A DNA stretch of 64,000 nt from Viscum album (GCA_963277665.1 OY728125.1:1716300889-1716364888), one strand, 5' to 3'; counted from the first letter of the stretch, positions 37,396 through 51,100 are shown. Program-made: numbers and translations. Notes: a model not told the origin generated them from the sequence alone.

Positions 37396-39360
37396 AATAT
37401 CAAAATTTTATGGATTAAAATTAAAAAAATACAGTTAAACAATTTTATATTTATATCATTATTAATAATATAATTATTATGAAATAATGATCAAATCCTA
37501 ATTACTGAAACTACGAAACCAAAACATAAATGAAATATAAAGCAATTATTAAATGAAACAATGATTTTAACAAAAAATTATTAATAAACAACCGATAAAA
37601 GTTTATAAGTGAATAATATATGATATTATATATATTATTAAGGCTATTTAATAGATTTATCATAATTATATATTTATTATACATTATGTTAAAATATGTA
37701 CAAGTTAAGTTAGGCATTAGGTAAGAGTTTTATGTTACAATCTTATTGTTTTGAGGGATTGGTTATGATTTTGTTTATAATTATGAAATTTCATGATATA
37801 ACTCTTAGGAAACACATTAATATTACTATTCTATATTTATTTTAAGACATTTCATGGTTTACCTTATATTTTACATAATTTATAATTCAATATAACAAAA
37901 TAAATGTTTTAAGGAAAGCTAGATTTTATCTCTCTTCGATTGAGACTCATTCTTCTTCTATGTCTATTTTTTTCTTTCTAATTTTCCTTTTAGAGTTTTT
38001 TAAATATTATAATATGATCTTAAATTTCATTTTATACATTATTTACATTTTAAAAATAGTTTAAAAGGAATATTCTTTTCATTTTATAAATGAGGTTCTT
38101 TATATATTTTTCTTACAAAAGTGTGAATGGAATGATTTTTTAAATTATATAGAATGAATATAATTTAATGTCATCCAGAACATTAATGGATTTTAAAATT
38201 CCTTTATAATTTTAAATCATTATTTTGAAATATATTTTTTTCCTTCATGCTTTGGGTTTTTTATATTTTATAGAATTTATTTCAAAATCCAAAGGCTATT
38301 TTCCTGAAGAAATATTCCAGATATCCTTGAAAGGTATTTTCATCCAATATGAAAACCATAGATGTTAATTATTATTTAATGGGGATATAATAAAATTATA
38401 TAATCCAATTTAAGTTTTTGAATTCATTATGATGATGATGATTTAAGGATTATTTTATGAAACCCATTTCTTTTTAATGGGATAATTATGTTATGGATCC
38501 TAGTTATTTTCCATGGGTTATGCTATGATGAAATGATGAAATGTGTACGAAACTCATTTACTTTTCATAGGTTATGATATGATGAATGATTTATCATATT
38601 GTGTAATATATATATATATATATATATTTCATTATATGGCGAATGGTATTAGAATTATATAGGCCTCCAATGCATTGGGAAAAGAAGAATATCTCATGAG
38701 ATAAATAGGATTGGAATGGGGTGTAAACCCCATTCAGTATGGGTCTTTTTTCACTATGGTTGTCTTGGTATTGAATCGTAACAACTATGATGATTATAGG
38801 AGGGAACATATTCAACTATGATAGTCTTATATGTAATCCATGACTACTATGGAAATTATTTCTATGCTTATGTATACGTAAACAAATTATGTCGTACGCA
38901 TATGTTATACTCTCATAGATCATGATCTTTGGTTCTCTAATGATTCTTGTCTTATGAATTTCCATGCTTTATTATGTGACTCCATAATATGTTCTATAAT
39001 ATGCTAGATATTGTTTTTAAATTTTATTAACATGTTATTATACACTTATGCTCAATTTATGTTTAATTAATCATTGATATATCCCTTGTTTACCCTTACT
39101 GAGTAACAAAGATCACCCTTTCCTATGTTTCGTTTCCCATGGTTATGAAGAAAGGTATTGTGCATGATATTTCAAATAAGGGTCTATGTTATGAATAACA
39201 TAGTGAGATATGACACAATTAACTTATGAATTGGTTGTTTATGTATCCATGTTTCCAAAGGCAGTAGTCCTATATTATTTCGGCATGGATCATTATGTTA
39301 TGTAATGAGTATTCATATATTGGAGTGTGATATCTATGCATAAAATTATAGGTCACTATA

Positions 39361-40090
39361 AGCCATGTGGGATGGGGATGCTCTTCATACATTATAGAAC
39401 CATTTTGGATCATATTTTATGACCATAAAGGAGGCACTCATGGTAATAATACCCCCAACCCTATGGGATGAGGTTATTCTGATATTGTTACCACTATAGC
39501 TATTTATACTTCCCTCTTAATCTTCTAGATATTTTTATAAACATTACCAGGTTGAAATTACTAGTTTGGTAGAGTGATTATTGTTAGTGAGGGTAGCATT
39601 TCCACTTGGAACTCAACTATTCTAAAATAAGAAAATTCCTTAATATTCTTAAGTTCTTGATATAATATTCTGTCAATGAATTTATCTCACCAGTTATGAA
39701 ATTTTTTAGATTCATTCATGGATAATTCCTACTAATAATACCATATATTTTGGGAAGAATATTCTTCTTAGATTTTTTTAAGTGAAAAAATTTACTGTAT
39801 TCACCTCTAGGGGTATTTTCTAATCGTGGTGTGAGGTAAAATTTAATTCCTCATCCTCAACCCAATCCCCTAATATATATCTTGTATATGGAATAAATGA
39901 TCAACTAAAATATATGTCACAATGAATTTAGACACGTGAATTAAAGACCACCATGCCACTTTACCAATTCTGGGTGTCTTATGACGGATAAGGAAGATCA
40001 ACCAATTTTTTGATGAAATTATTAATTTCATTAACATGGTTTTTTATATGATTCACAAAGAAAAAATTTAGCTTAAAATGGTGAATAGTC
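39361..40090. other. Unassigned stretch right of R3
   Basis: This is the flank into which R3 presumably inserted. No open frame or recognisable protein block was found. By position it may be the upstream pol part of the copia-like remnant that follows, but I could not read an integrase motif. Confidence 0.4.
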
Positions 40091-40099
40091 AACCTATGG

Positions 40100-40620
40100 T
40101 TTGGACATATATGATTTACGCTTTCCTCTGCCAAGGTTTATGTAATATAATAACAAGGAGTTGTTTGGGTCTAAAATGTGAATGGTACATTGTCTTTGGA
40201 CAACTGTTTCCTCATAATTAATGTGTTATCTTTATACTCTATGGGTTATTCCTTTACTTTCTCTGAAATTATGGTTCATTTCATGATTTCCTTATTTTAC
40301 GCTACATGGTTAGCTATAGCCTACATTATTGCAGAGGAAGTTAAGCAGTTAAAGGGTGGACTAGAGAATGACCATTGAATTTGGATTTCTAAAAATGAAA
40401 AGGAATTTATCTTTTCATATAAAATGAATGAAGCATGGATGTCTTAAAAATATCATGTTCCTCTTGATCTGATGACTTTATCAAAGAATTATTCAATAGT
40501 TTTTCCCCAGTGAGTCTCTTTAGATTGGAAAATAGAAATGGTATGAAATTCTTTCCATTTGATCTTCTTACCATTAGTAAGTATTTAATATTACTCATCA
40601 TGATAATATTTTCACATAAT
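40100..40620 (+). pseudogene. Ty1/copia-type reverse transcriptase remnant (probable)
   Basis: The plus strand decodes to a series resembling the end of a copia RT. HFMISLFYATWLAIAYIIAE and EVKQLKGGLENDH (40268-40375) resemble FIYLLLYVDDMLIAxxxxxE and IxxLKxxLxxEFEMKDLG, with the catalytic YVDD replaced. IWISKNEKEFIFSYKM follows (compare ILGMEIxRNRKxGxLxLSQ), then KYHVPLDLMTLSKNYS (compare KPVSTPLxxHFKLSKxxS). The order and spacing support the reading, but identity is low and there are several stops. RNase H could not be found downstream. Confidence 0.5.
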
Positions 40621-43600
40621 TTATATTAATATGAACAAAAATGAGGCCACCATGGTAAACACTCTGGGTATTACCTTCATAGATACTAGAAGTAAAATTA
40701 TAGGGGAGCTTTATAACTATAATTAGATTTTTCTAGATATAGAAATGTGTAATAAATATATTATTATTCTATTGATAAAATTTTTAGGGCCTCTAGATCA
40801 CAATCATTGAGTATTGTAGGTACATTATATATATTATGTGATTAAAATTTCCCAAGATGAGATGTATTCTTTGATACTCTATATCGGGTGGTTGAGTATC
40901 ATATTCTGAGAAACAACTTTCATGTGTTGGATCCAACATGGGTGACTCCCATATTATTACTGGAAATTTACAAAAAACATGTATAGTTCTAGAAGGAATA
41001 TGTACCCTATCTTTTCCTAAAGATATAACAAGAATATACTGATGAAATTCATGAGCGGGGGAGGAAAAAATGCCTACCCTTTTTTTGTCGTGATATGCTA
41101 GTAAACTTCTCTAGGCTGCTTCCACAATGTACTCAAAGGATTTATAGAGGGTGGAAGGGGTGTGGGTATACTCACATGGTTCAAATATAATATATAAGAA
41201 TGATTATTTTGTGGAATATTGAATTTTTTTGCCTCTCCAAAATTTCAATGATTCTCCACCCTTGATAGGTTATCCTAGGTGCTCATATCTGGGTGACCTA
41301 AGCTAGGGATCACATGGTGTCTTCCTCCATGGACTGAGGGCAAGATTCCACATGATATTTGGGGATAGTTTTATTTGTAGAATCCTTTTTGGGTGGCTCC
41401 TATTATATGGTGAGGATGGTATTGACCTTTATATCAAATTCCCTATGATAGTAGAGATACTTGTTATCATTTTCCATTAAGAGGCTCCCAAAATATTATA
41501 AAAGGGAAATAGGTTCCCCTTGATTATTTTCCACCACTCATTACTGAGTGATGTTTTTGGTCATAAATCATGTTTTGGATGGATTTTCATAAAACCTCTG
41601 TTATGGGATAGTAAAATCTAAGTGGTTCTTCTAGATCAATATGTTTTCCACCTGATATCGGAGGTGCTGGGTAGGCGATTATGTCCTTGGGTTTAATTAA
41701 GACCCAAATCACACAATGACATATGCATAAGTTTTTTGATGATTTTTATGAAGCCACATGTATTGATGGGATTCATTATAGATGTTCTTGTTATTTAATC
41801 ATCAAATAAAAATAATGAAACCCCTAAAATTAGAATCACAAGTAATCAAACACATACACTACTAATTGTTTTAAATAATCCACGTTGGCCCTATTTTAAT
41901 ATTCCATGATGGATTAGATTAACCTTTTATAAACTATTTTATTCTAATAAATGAAATAATCTCATACTAGTCAATATTATTTGTACCCCCAAAGAGTGAT
42001 ATTGTTATTTTCATGTCATAAATTACCCCCACCCATCAGATAGATTCTAACTAGGTTAATTCATGGAACAAAAAACACCCAACGGTCTGCATATCCATCA
42101 TGGGCTATGGACCTAAATTCCAAAGGTAGGTGTTCTATTGGTATTTTTGTAATGATCATTATGAACTCCAATTGGTCAATAGGATGTGAGTTTAGGCTCA
42201 TCACATCTAGTTTCGGTAATTATTACATACTCTTAGACTCTCTCATAGATTTAAGACATTCCTTTAAACCCCTCCCAAATACCAATATGGGATATATTTC
42301 CCCCAATATCAAAAATTAGTTATTAACACACACACACACATATATATATATACGATCATATGTATGTATCTAAGGTTATCTATTAATGGATCCATATGTA
42401 TTTATTAGATGTTAACTATCAATGAAACCATCTTTATGCATCACTGGTTCTCCATCAATTGTACCATTTTTCTGTCTCTGAGGATTTACATCTCATTTTG
42501 TTTATTATATTGGGATTCTGGACATTAATTAACAATCATTTAAAGCCACATATCTAAGAAATTTATAATTTATCATCAGATAAGGATCCATTTATTAGTT
42601 TGATATCAATATTGGTCCACTTATAGTGTTTCCTAGGAAACCTCGTGAAAGTAATCAGAACCCATGTAATTCTGTTCCACTTAATGGGATACATCATACC
42701 TTTTAAGGTCATGTGATAGGGACCAAACCATATATTTTAACATTATCTGGGAGGATTTATTCTCAAAATATTTTAAGATAAGGATGATTTAGGGGATTAC
42801 ACATGAGGAACCTTTTATAGTTGAGAGGTACTAGGAGGAATTTACCCCTATAGTTAGGGAAATGATCTCATTGGGAATATGGACCAACAATGATGATGAT
42901 GAATCAATGTTGGTGGGTTTCATGTTGAGGGTGGTATCCTATGAATTCCATTTTGGATGGGAATAAAATCACATATAGTATGATATGGTCAAGGATTAAA
43001 CCTATAGGGGAGGCCCAACATGGAGGAATTTTGTTTATTCCATCGACATGATTAGCTAGTGTCTCAAATCCCACATGAAATATCCTAGGTGTGAGAAACA
43101 CAGAACACTATAAGATTGGTAATATTTCATAATTCATTTCAAATAGGAATTACACCGGAGTTGGAAGAACAAAGTTGAACTTCCTTTATTATTCTCTGGT
43201 ATATGAGGGAGGGGAAATGAAAGGATTAGGTGTTATGAAAACCTTTAAAAAATTCTATGTAATTACTTCGAGAGGGATTCCTATGAGAATTTGATCCTCA
43301 TCTATTGATGGATGTGGGCGAGATATGGAAATATAACCATCATATAATATAAGGTATTAAACCAAGAGGAATTCTCAATCATGTATTCCTCTCTATTTAT
43401 AAACCCTAAATTATAGCTTATGCATTTGATAATAAAAAAATAGAAGGTAAAAATGCTACTATATTCACTTTACATTTTAGGTAGAATGAAAGAGGTGAGT
43501 TACAATTCCTAAAATGGGATTGTTCCCACTAATACCTCTATAATTGGGGCCCTAATTACCAAGGTAATAAATCATTTGAAACAAATTAGGACCCAAAATA

Positions 43601-43780
43601 ATTGGTAGGTTAACTGGGGGATACCATTAAACAAGGAGGTTCATAATTGAAATATGGGAAAAATGGTTAGTCCCAAACCCTAGCCATGTGAGTCTTATTA
43701 ACGTTAGGGAGGCCCTAACTATAACATTAAAAAATAGAAGATTTTTTAAATGACGAATGATATATTTTTATAGAATAAAT
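40621..43780. other. Degraded repeat-like DNA, no confident feature
   Basis: About 3.2 kb, somewhat richer in G and C than the surroundings, with no credible open frame on either strand. Most likely the remaining part of the copia-like element and other old insertions. A short (CA)n(TA)n microsatellite lies at 42326-42352. Confidence 0.4.
42326..42352. repeat. (CA)n(TA)n microsatellite
   Basis: A short compound dinucleotide run, ACACACACACACA followed by TATATATATATA, in otherwise unique-looking DNA. Confidence 0.9.
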
Positions 43781-43789
43781 TACCCATAG

Positions 43790-44160
43790 AGAATATTCTC
43801 TATGGTGGCTAGCCCTCGGTGATGTTACTCTATGGTGGGTATCCCCGAGTGATGTGATAAAAAAGGTGGGAATCCCTAGGTGATGTGCTGCTAAGGTGGG
43901 AAACCCTAGGTGGTTGGATACTATGGTGTGTAGCCATTGTTTGTTGGCCTCTAAGGATCTATTCTATGGTTGATGTTCCATTGAGGTGAGTAACCCTAGG
44001 TGGAAGACCTCTACAACGATGAGCCCTGGGCAGTTTATCACCAAAGTGTGGGACCCTTCTTGGGTGGTCACCTAGTTGGGGGACCCCAAGTGGTTAGTCA
44101 CCCAGGCAAGGGATCCCGAGTAGTTTTTTCTCCCAGATGAAGACTTCAGATCACCACTTT
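43790..44160 (+). repeat. 31-bp minisatellite, about 12 units
   Basis: Successive ~29-32 bp units share CTAAGGTGGGNANCCCTAGG followed by TGRTG or TGGTT. The clearest copies are at 43858-43915 (GGTGGGAATCCCTAGGTGAT, GGTGGGAAACCCTAGGTGGT). Outer units diverge and the array fades near 44160. It is the most GC-rich stretch nearby. No open frame spans it. Confidence 0.8.
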
Positions 44161-47104
44161 TTATTACATAGGTTAATTTTCTTATCTCATAATGTTGAAT
44201 AGGCTATATAGAAGAGGTTTTGTATTCCTCAACAAAGAATATCAAGTTGTATTTATATCTCTTCTATAGGTGGTAAAATCATTAGTTATGTGGTGACCTA
44301 GGGGGTATATATTTTTGGAAAAAATTATAAGTTGGTTGGAGTAGTCTGAGTGGTTATGTTGGTGTGTGCAGGTGAACCTCGAGGTATAGGATTGGAGATA
44401 TATGGGGACAAAAGTGAGGTAGGCTGAGTGGCCATAAGATCTCCGTCACAATGTAGGCCTAATGACTAGAGGGTAATTTTGGAAATAAACAGTAGACTTC
44501 CCTCAGGGTTTCTTGGTTTCCTCTTATTTCCCATTTTTTATTCAAGAATGGGAGTACCAACAAGCATGAGAAACATAAAATGTAAAACCAGCTATGAAAA
44601 ACACAAAAATATGTGAAATGGAGAATATCTTCACAATGTTTCCAATAGGTAGCTGATATTATCAAGTACACTCAAAATAATTAAATTTATTTTTAAAAGA
44701 AATAAGTTGTGTCACTAATTTATAAAATTCGAGACCTTTAGTAATAATTAGCTAGAACTATGAAACTAGATAGTTATAATTTTGTTATGGAATCTTAACT
44801 ACCACCTCCTCACTACTAGAATGATTCATAATGACACTATTCATTGAGATATTGTTACATGAAATTGAATTCCATAGGTCTAAAATTTACAATTCTGAAT
44901 CTTCCCCTATAATTGATACCTTCTAAGTAACCGTAACTTCAACTTAATATGTCAAAAATTTTCTTCAAAAATCATTAATGAAAATAAATATAATTAATAA
45001 AAAACACTATGACGTAGTCATTTTATGATTGAACTACCAAATGATTCAACCCTATACATTTAAAATTTTCATTATTAAATCCAAATGACATCACAATGAA
45101 TTAAGAATGAAAATAAATATTAGTAATTTGTTTTAGGTAAAAAAAATTTCTTCAACCTCATTAAATGATAAACTTATCACAATTAAGTCATTGAAAACTA
45201 TTTCCCACTTTCACTGGTAAATTAAATTCCCATTTCATTGAAATAGGTATCAATTTATCATTGAAACATGATTTAAAATTTTAAAATCAATATATAAATA
45301 TAATCCATATTCCTCCATATTATAAAATAAAATAAGAGTATCTATGATATGTAACATGCTTGTTCAAACATGATAAAAATATGATCAAAATAAATGATCA
45401 ACTCCTTCAGATATATGAGTTTCATTCGGTATACTTCTGTTGAAATTGGTAATGAAACTAGTTATAATTGTATAAAAACACTATTACCTATGAGTTTCAT
45501 TCTATATAATTCCTTATAAATTGTTGATGAAACAAGTTATAATTGTATAAAAAACTATATTTCCCACCATTAAGGTAATATAGTGATTACTTATAGGAAA
45601 ATATCCGTAAAATATATTATCACAATTGAAATTTCATTCACTTACACTTTAGATGAAATATTTAAACATTTCAAATGATATGTATTTTCTAGCAGTTTAA
45701 AAATAATAAATCCATTTAATGAAATAAATTTATAACCCTATATATTTTAAGAGAACACCCTTTTATGAAAATAAGAGAAACAATCTGTTATAGAATATAA
45801 TTAATGTATTCCATGAATGATATTTTATGGTTTCATTTATAATAAGGCAAAGTCACAATATACTTGATCATATCCCACCACTATTTAGTAACAGGGAATT
45901 ACTTCAACTAACTGACATGGATCACATATAATATTAATTAAAATATTTATTTTTTGAATCATATTAATTAATAATTTTGAACCCTCAGGTCAAAATTGTG
46001 AATTTATTTAATGAAAGGAAATAATGGAATATAAAACATAAAATATTTAAGAAGAATTATTTAATATTGCATTCAGCCTTGTATCTCTTAACCTCATGAA
46101 CTTCTATCCCATGAATTTTTAAATGACCTAATTCTACTCTATGTCACCCTTAATTCATTCCTTATACCACCTTCAGTAATCTACCTATCCCAAAATAAAT
46201 GAATCAGTTAAAGGTTTTACCCTATTAGAATAACCTTTCATATATTTCTTATTTATTATTGATCCCACTATATGAGGGAGGTTTGAATGTATTTACTATG
46301 TTTGATGGGGTTTGTTATAAACTATCACACTACACTCTATTCAGTTTTTTACAATCATAAGAAGGATATGCTATTTTGAAATATTATCTTTCACATCATA
46401 TGTGAAAAATATCATCATATTTATTACATTATTAATTTTAATTACTATATTTTTAAAGTTTAAAAATAGGATGAAGATGAATTCCTATATCTATATCCTA
46501 ATAATAATATCACATCCACTAGGATCCATTTAAAACAAAAAATTAATTTCCTCATTCTTTATATGAATTTATTCCTTCCATTGTCTTCTCAATAACTCTA
46601 TATTTATTTACCCCATCTTTAAAAGACATTAATTTATAAGGGATAACTAGATGTTGAATCAATTATCGCAGCATCTCACAAAATATATAAATATTTAATT
46701 CTTGTTAGATAAGAATTCTGGAGAATAAAAAACGCACACATGTCTTACCCAAATAACAAAAACATAAGGCACATACTAGAATATTCCTAATTTATAAGAA
46801 ACAAAATCCTACAAACACTCCGCTAAAAGTGTAATTGATATATTATCCTCTACACAATAGTATATAAAATTAATCTACCATATTATTTAGATGTTGTGAT
46901 CACAAGGAAAATATTACCCAATTTTCGAGACACTTCTTATAGTGAGCTCACTACTTATGGTATACTATTTTCATTAGGTCCCTTAATTGTATAAAAGTGT
47001 ATAACAAACTTTTCTTCCTAACACTCATCCACCTAGTTGAAAACCATTTCCACATATAATAGTCAATCGTATTTGTTATAATCCTATAATATTATACTCC
47101 AAGA
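44161..47104. other. AT-rich unassigned region; possible old LTR
   Basis: No coding frame. A block ACTACCACCTCCTCACTACT at 44801 and a weaker GAACTACCAAATGATTC near 45032 resemble the LTR module, which hints at an old plus-strand LTR fragment, but neither ends nor TATA could be placed. The DNA from 44900 to 47100 is markedly poor in G on the plus strand. R6 inserted at its right edge. Confidence 0.35.
45414..45565 (+). repeat. Two 75-bp direct repeats with internal inverted arms
   Basis: Copies start ATGAGTTTCATTC at 45416 and 45491, and each ends in GTTATAATTGTATAAAAA. Within each, GTTTCATT and AATGAAAC (or ATGAAAC) can pair, giving a small hairpin. Confidence 0.65.
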
Positions 47105-47109
47105 CTTAT

Positions 47110-48104
47110 TGTAGATCCTTTATTTTTCCAAGGGTGCAGAAGAATTAATTGGTGTGTTTTGGATATTGAAAAAATACATGTTATTGTCCCAATTCATGAT
47201 GTGAATTGGTTTGGGTAGACCCTATGAATTTAATTCATGACTTGAATTAATGCATAACATGAATACATGCACCCCTTATAATTTTTTTCACCACATATAG
47301 ACATGTAACGAAATTAGTTTTCACCTTGTGTTGACATTTCATGAAACCAGATTACATACCATATAACTAGTTTTCACCAGATGTTAACTTGTTACAAAAT
47401 TGGTTTTAACCACTCATAAAAATTTTAGGAGAACAAATTAGAAAACATTTAATTTATTTGTAATGTTTTTAAGGGTTGTGATATGATTTTGGGGGGAAAT
47501 AAAATGAAAGGGGGAATCACCCGTATGAAGCCTCTAGAGATGCATAACCCTAGATATATATCTCCCTCTCTACTAAAAAGAATTTTTGTACCTCCATATC
47601 CACTATAGATCTTATGTGAACCTATTTAATAGATCAAAACTCCTCTATACACCTCCACCTCAGACCAAAACCCCTACACGCACCAACATATTTGACCAAA
47701 GGCCCTTAACGCACATCCCAGATATGGGTGTTCAACTATTTTAGATATATTTATCTCTTCTTCTACACATCCTAGATAAAAGAAATATATTTATCTACTA
47801 TCGGATATAGATATATATATATTTATTAAATCTGGCTCTATTATTATTGTATTTAGATCTATATTTTTTGAATCTAGATCTAGGTTTTCTGGATATAGAT
47901 CTAGATATTTTGAATCTAGATCAAGGATTATTCAATCTAGATCTAGATTTGTTGAATATAGATCAAGGATTGTTAGATTTAAATCTAGATATAAGATATC
48001 TTGTTTCATTTAATTATGGGTTTAGCTTTTGGATCAATATCACGTTAATCATCATGTTCTCAATTGATCTTCTTAAAATTGGAATTATACATTGGTAAAA
48101 GTTT
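47110..48104 (+). repeat. R6 5' LTR, left part
   Basis: Begins TGTAGATCCTTTATTTTTCC, aligned with TGTAATATTCTATATTTTTC at 58318. It shares long stretches such as TTGGGTAGACCCTATGAATT and TATGAAGCCTCTAGAG with the 3' LTR. It is interrupted at about 48104 by a LINE and resumes near 53571. Confidence 0.9.
47854..48000 (+). repeat. 21-bp minisatellite, seven exact-length units
   Basis: Seven 21-bp units beginning TAGATCTA or a variant (TAGATCAA, TAAATCTA) and mostly ending GAATC or GAATA, without a single length change. Because 21 is a multiple of three, one frame stays open and gives a false Leu-Asp-rich peptide. A decayed counterpart lies in the 3' LTR at about 59000-59170. Confidence 0.85.
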
Positions 48105-51100
48105 TTATTTTTTTAAAATGATGGTGTTCTGGTTGAAGACCAAAACAAAAATTTTATTAGTGAAAACAAATTATAGGAAAAAATGATAAGATTCTATAAG
48201 ATAGGATTTTTCTGTTTTCCCTATCATAAAGTGAAAGTAAATCAAAAGGGAGATCATTCCTCCTGGTAATGTCATGGTTGGATCCCATATTAGTGAGGCC
48301 ATCTGCAATCTTGTTTTCTTTTCGATAGGTGTGAGTGACAATAAAGTTGGTGTCCATGGAGAGTGCAGACATCCCATCAAATATGAATTAAGAGTCCATA
48401 CAAGGTGAAAAACACAAATTCAAATGTCTTGCACAATGGTCGTTGAATCTCTCTCGATTAAGATATTGTTCCATCCTAGATGTTTAGAAAAAGGGATAAC
48501 ATGAATCACACTTGTTGTTTCAGATTATAGGGAAGATGTGACACCAAAACTACCATAGAAGCAGCCAAGAATCTTTCCATAGTGGTTTATGTAGATATTT
48601 CCACATCCAGAGGGTCTCGAGTTTCCATTAGAAGAACCATCAACATTGACTTTGATCCATCCTAGAGGCAGATCATTCTATAAGACTTCAAAATTATATC
48701 TAGGATGGGGTAAAAGAAATTCACCCCAAGCTGTCAGAGAATGACAAGGTCTTTTATAGTGTTTCTATAAAGATCATTTTGAATCGAAGTGGCTTTCTGA
48801 ATGGAAATAAGGAATCTCATTTTTCCTCCATTTTGATTAAATGAGTAATTTTTATGAATATAATTGTTTCTATCATACCATATCACATAGAGAAGACGAG
48901 CCATGACTATTAGAAAGAGATTCTTGATTCACTGGGAGATGGTCATATCAACACAATGCTGCAGTTGAGGGTTGATAGAGTCATAAGGTAACCATCTGCA
49001 CTCAAAAAGATCAAAGACTTAATTCCAAATATAAGTTGTTATATCACAATAAAGGAATAGGTGATTAATTTATTCTTGGCGATGGTTACAAAAATGACAT
49101 TTAGAGAAATTTTGAATCCCAAAAGTTTGAAGGTAAGTGTCATTTGGGGCCATGTTGTGTGTAATACTACAAAAAAGAGTGAACATCAAGGGATTTAACC
49201 ATAATTTGATAAAAAAATTTCCCCAATAAATTTTTTTTCTGATTTATTAAAAAGGTGATCATAAATGTTTTTTGAGTCAAGAATGACATTATGAGCAGGT
49301 TACCAAATTAAAAATCCATCAGTGGTCATAAGAGGGTAATTTTCAATGACCTTCTTAGTATTTTCAAGTAAGTTAGAGTTTTAAGAGGTTAAAATATCTT
49401 TAATGGTATTATTAGAGTGTTCAAAAGATTGAGTAGTGGAAACTGTGGAAATGGGAGGAGAACTAGTCCAGTTGGAAAGCCCAAAATTCAAGGTAGAGTC
49501 TTGGCTCACCATCCACCTATAGATTGACATAATTTTTTAAAAGTAATTCTTAATGGAGGGAAATATGGATAAGATCATATAATTTATATTTCCATTCTTT
49601 AATTTGTTAAGGAAATTGTTCTTAAGGAAAACAAGGGAGGAAAATTTATTGCGATGGAGATTCCAAGTGAGTTTGGCTTATAGGGAATCATTGAAAAAAT
49701 TAAGATTTTTTATACCAAGCCCACCTTTATCCAATGGTCTGCAACAGGTATACCTCAGAATAGTTACCATATTCCAATCAAGAGTGCTCCCACTTCGCAA
49801 ATTTTTTTTGACAATAACATTTATGCTCTTTAAGAGACTAGCAGTCCATTTATAAACCATCATGGAATAGACCATTTTACAAAAAATCATAGACTTGACA
49901 ATAGAGATCATGCCATAAATGTAGAGGGATTTACCATTCCATGATGAGATCTATCGAAGAATTTGATAAAAAATGGTGGAAAAATAATTTGATTCGGGTC
50001 TACCCTAAGAAATGGGAACACCAAGGTAGTTAAAGGGGTGAGATCCTTCTTTAAGTACTAAAGAGTGGATAATATTGGTTTTTCAATTTGAAAGAAATGT
50101 TTTTCCAAAAATATGTATGCTTTTCTCCAATTGAAAGCTTTCTCATAAACACCTTCATAGAGAGATAGGGAACTTTTGAGGTTATTGATATTTCTCTTAT
50201 CACCTTTTAAAAAAGGATGATGTTATCGACATATAAGAGATGTGTGGGGGAATTCAAATTTCTAGAGGAATGAATCAATTTAAGCTTGTATTGATCCACT
50301 TATTGAGTAAGTAATCTACTAAAGTAGTCCTCACCAATCGAGAAAAGAATAGTGGAGAGGGGGTCACCCTTCCTAACTTCTTTAGAGCATTTAATGAATC
50401 CCCTAGGAGAGATATTAACAAGGATTGAGATGAAATCTGAATTAAAAAGAGTTTTATTTCTATTAATGAGAGTTTCATTAATTCGAAAGCTCCTTATAAC
50501 CTTGAAAATAAATCTTCAATCAATGGTATCAAAAGATATTCAAATATCATGTTTGATGGCTATATTCAAACTTCTACTAGTTTTCTTCAAAAGGATGGTG
50601 CATTCTGAGGAAAGAAAAATACAATCATAAATAGACCTTACTTTAGAAAAACCAAATTGATTCCAAGAATTTTTTTATTGATGATAGAAGATATTATATT
50701 TTTAAGAATCTTGGTAATGATTTTGTAAATAGAATTGATAAGGGAAATGGGTCTGAAAAGGTGAATCTCATCTGTATTCTCCATTTCAGGGATTAGGGTG
50801 AGAAATAGAGAGTTCATCCCATGAGGGAGAATGCCTTTAGAAAAAAAGTCCTAATCAATCTATAGACATCATCTTGTATCACAACCCAATATTTCTAATA
50901 AAAACCATTGTTGAGACCGTCATTTCCTGAAGCACTATCAGAATTTAAAAAAAGAATGTGTCTCTAATCTTGTGATCAAGAGGGATGTTATTAAGAAAAA
51001 TGTTATCCTATTCAATTACAACAAACACAATGGAATCAGGTAAATGGTCATTATTAACGTTAGGCCCAATGAAAATATTGTCAAAATCAGAGACAAAATG

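Larger units (their letters stand above)
35418..39360 (+). repeat. R3 3' LTR (3.94 kb)
   Basis: Starts TGTAACACCAAGTG after the polypurine tract. It ends near GGTCACTATA, aligned with GGGTCTCTACA at the end of the R1 LTR. It shares with R1 an inner block CTCATGAGATAAA...CACTATG and CCCTTACTGAG...GATCACCC. It carries a TATA box at 36618-36626, GAGGTATAG at 36791-36799 and three modules at 36965-37395. The 5' LTR is outside the window, so no TSD can be tested. Confidence 0.82.

Noticed and set aside
44811..44825. CACTACTAGAA as a CACTA transposon end
   Set aside because: No second terminus or target duplication found nearby; the block is better explained as part of an LTR-module-like sequence.
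47847..48098. 83-codon Leu/Asp-rich open frame
   Set aside because: It is produced by the 21-bp DNA repeat, whose unit length is a multiple of three; no independent sign of coding.
50352..50630. 92-codon plus-strand open frame
   Set aside because: Antisense to the LINE reverse transcriptase, which has clear conserved blocks on the minus strand.
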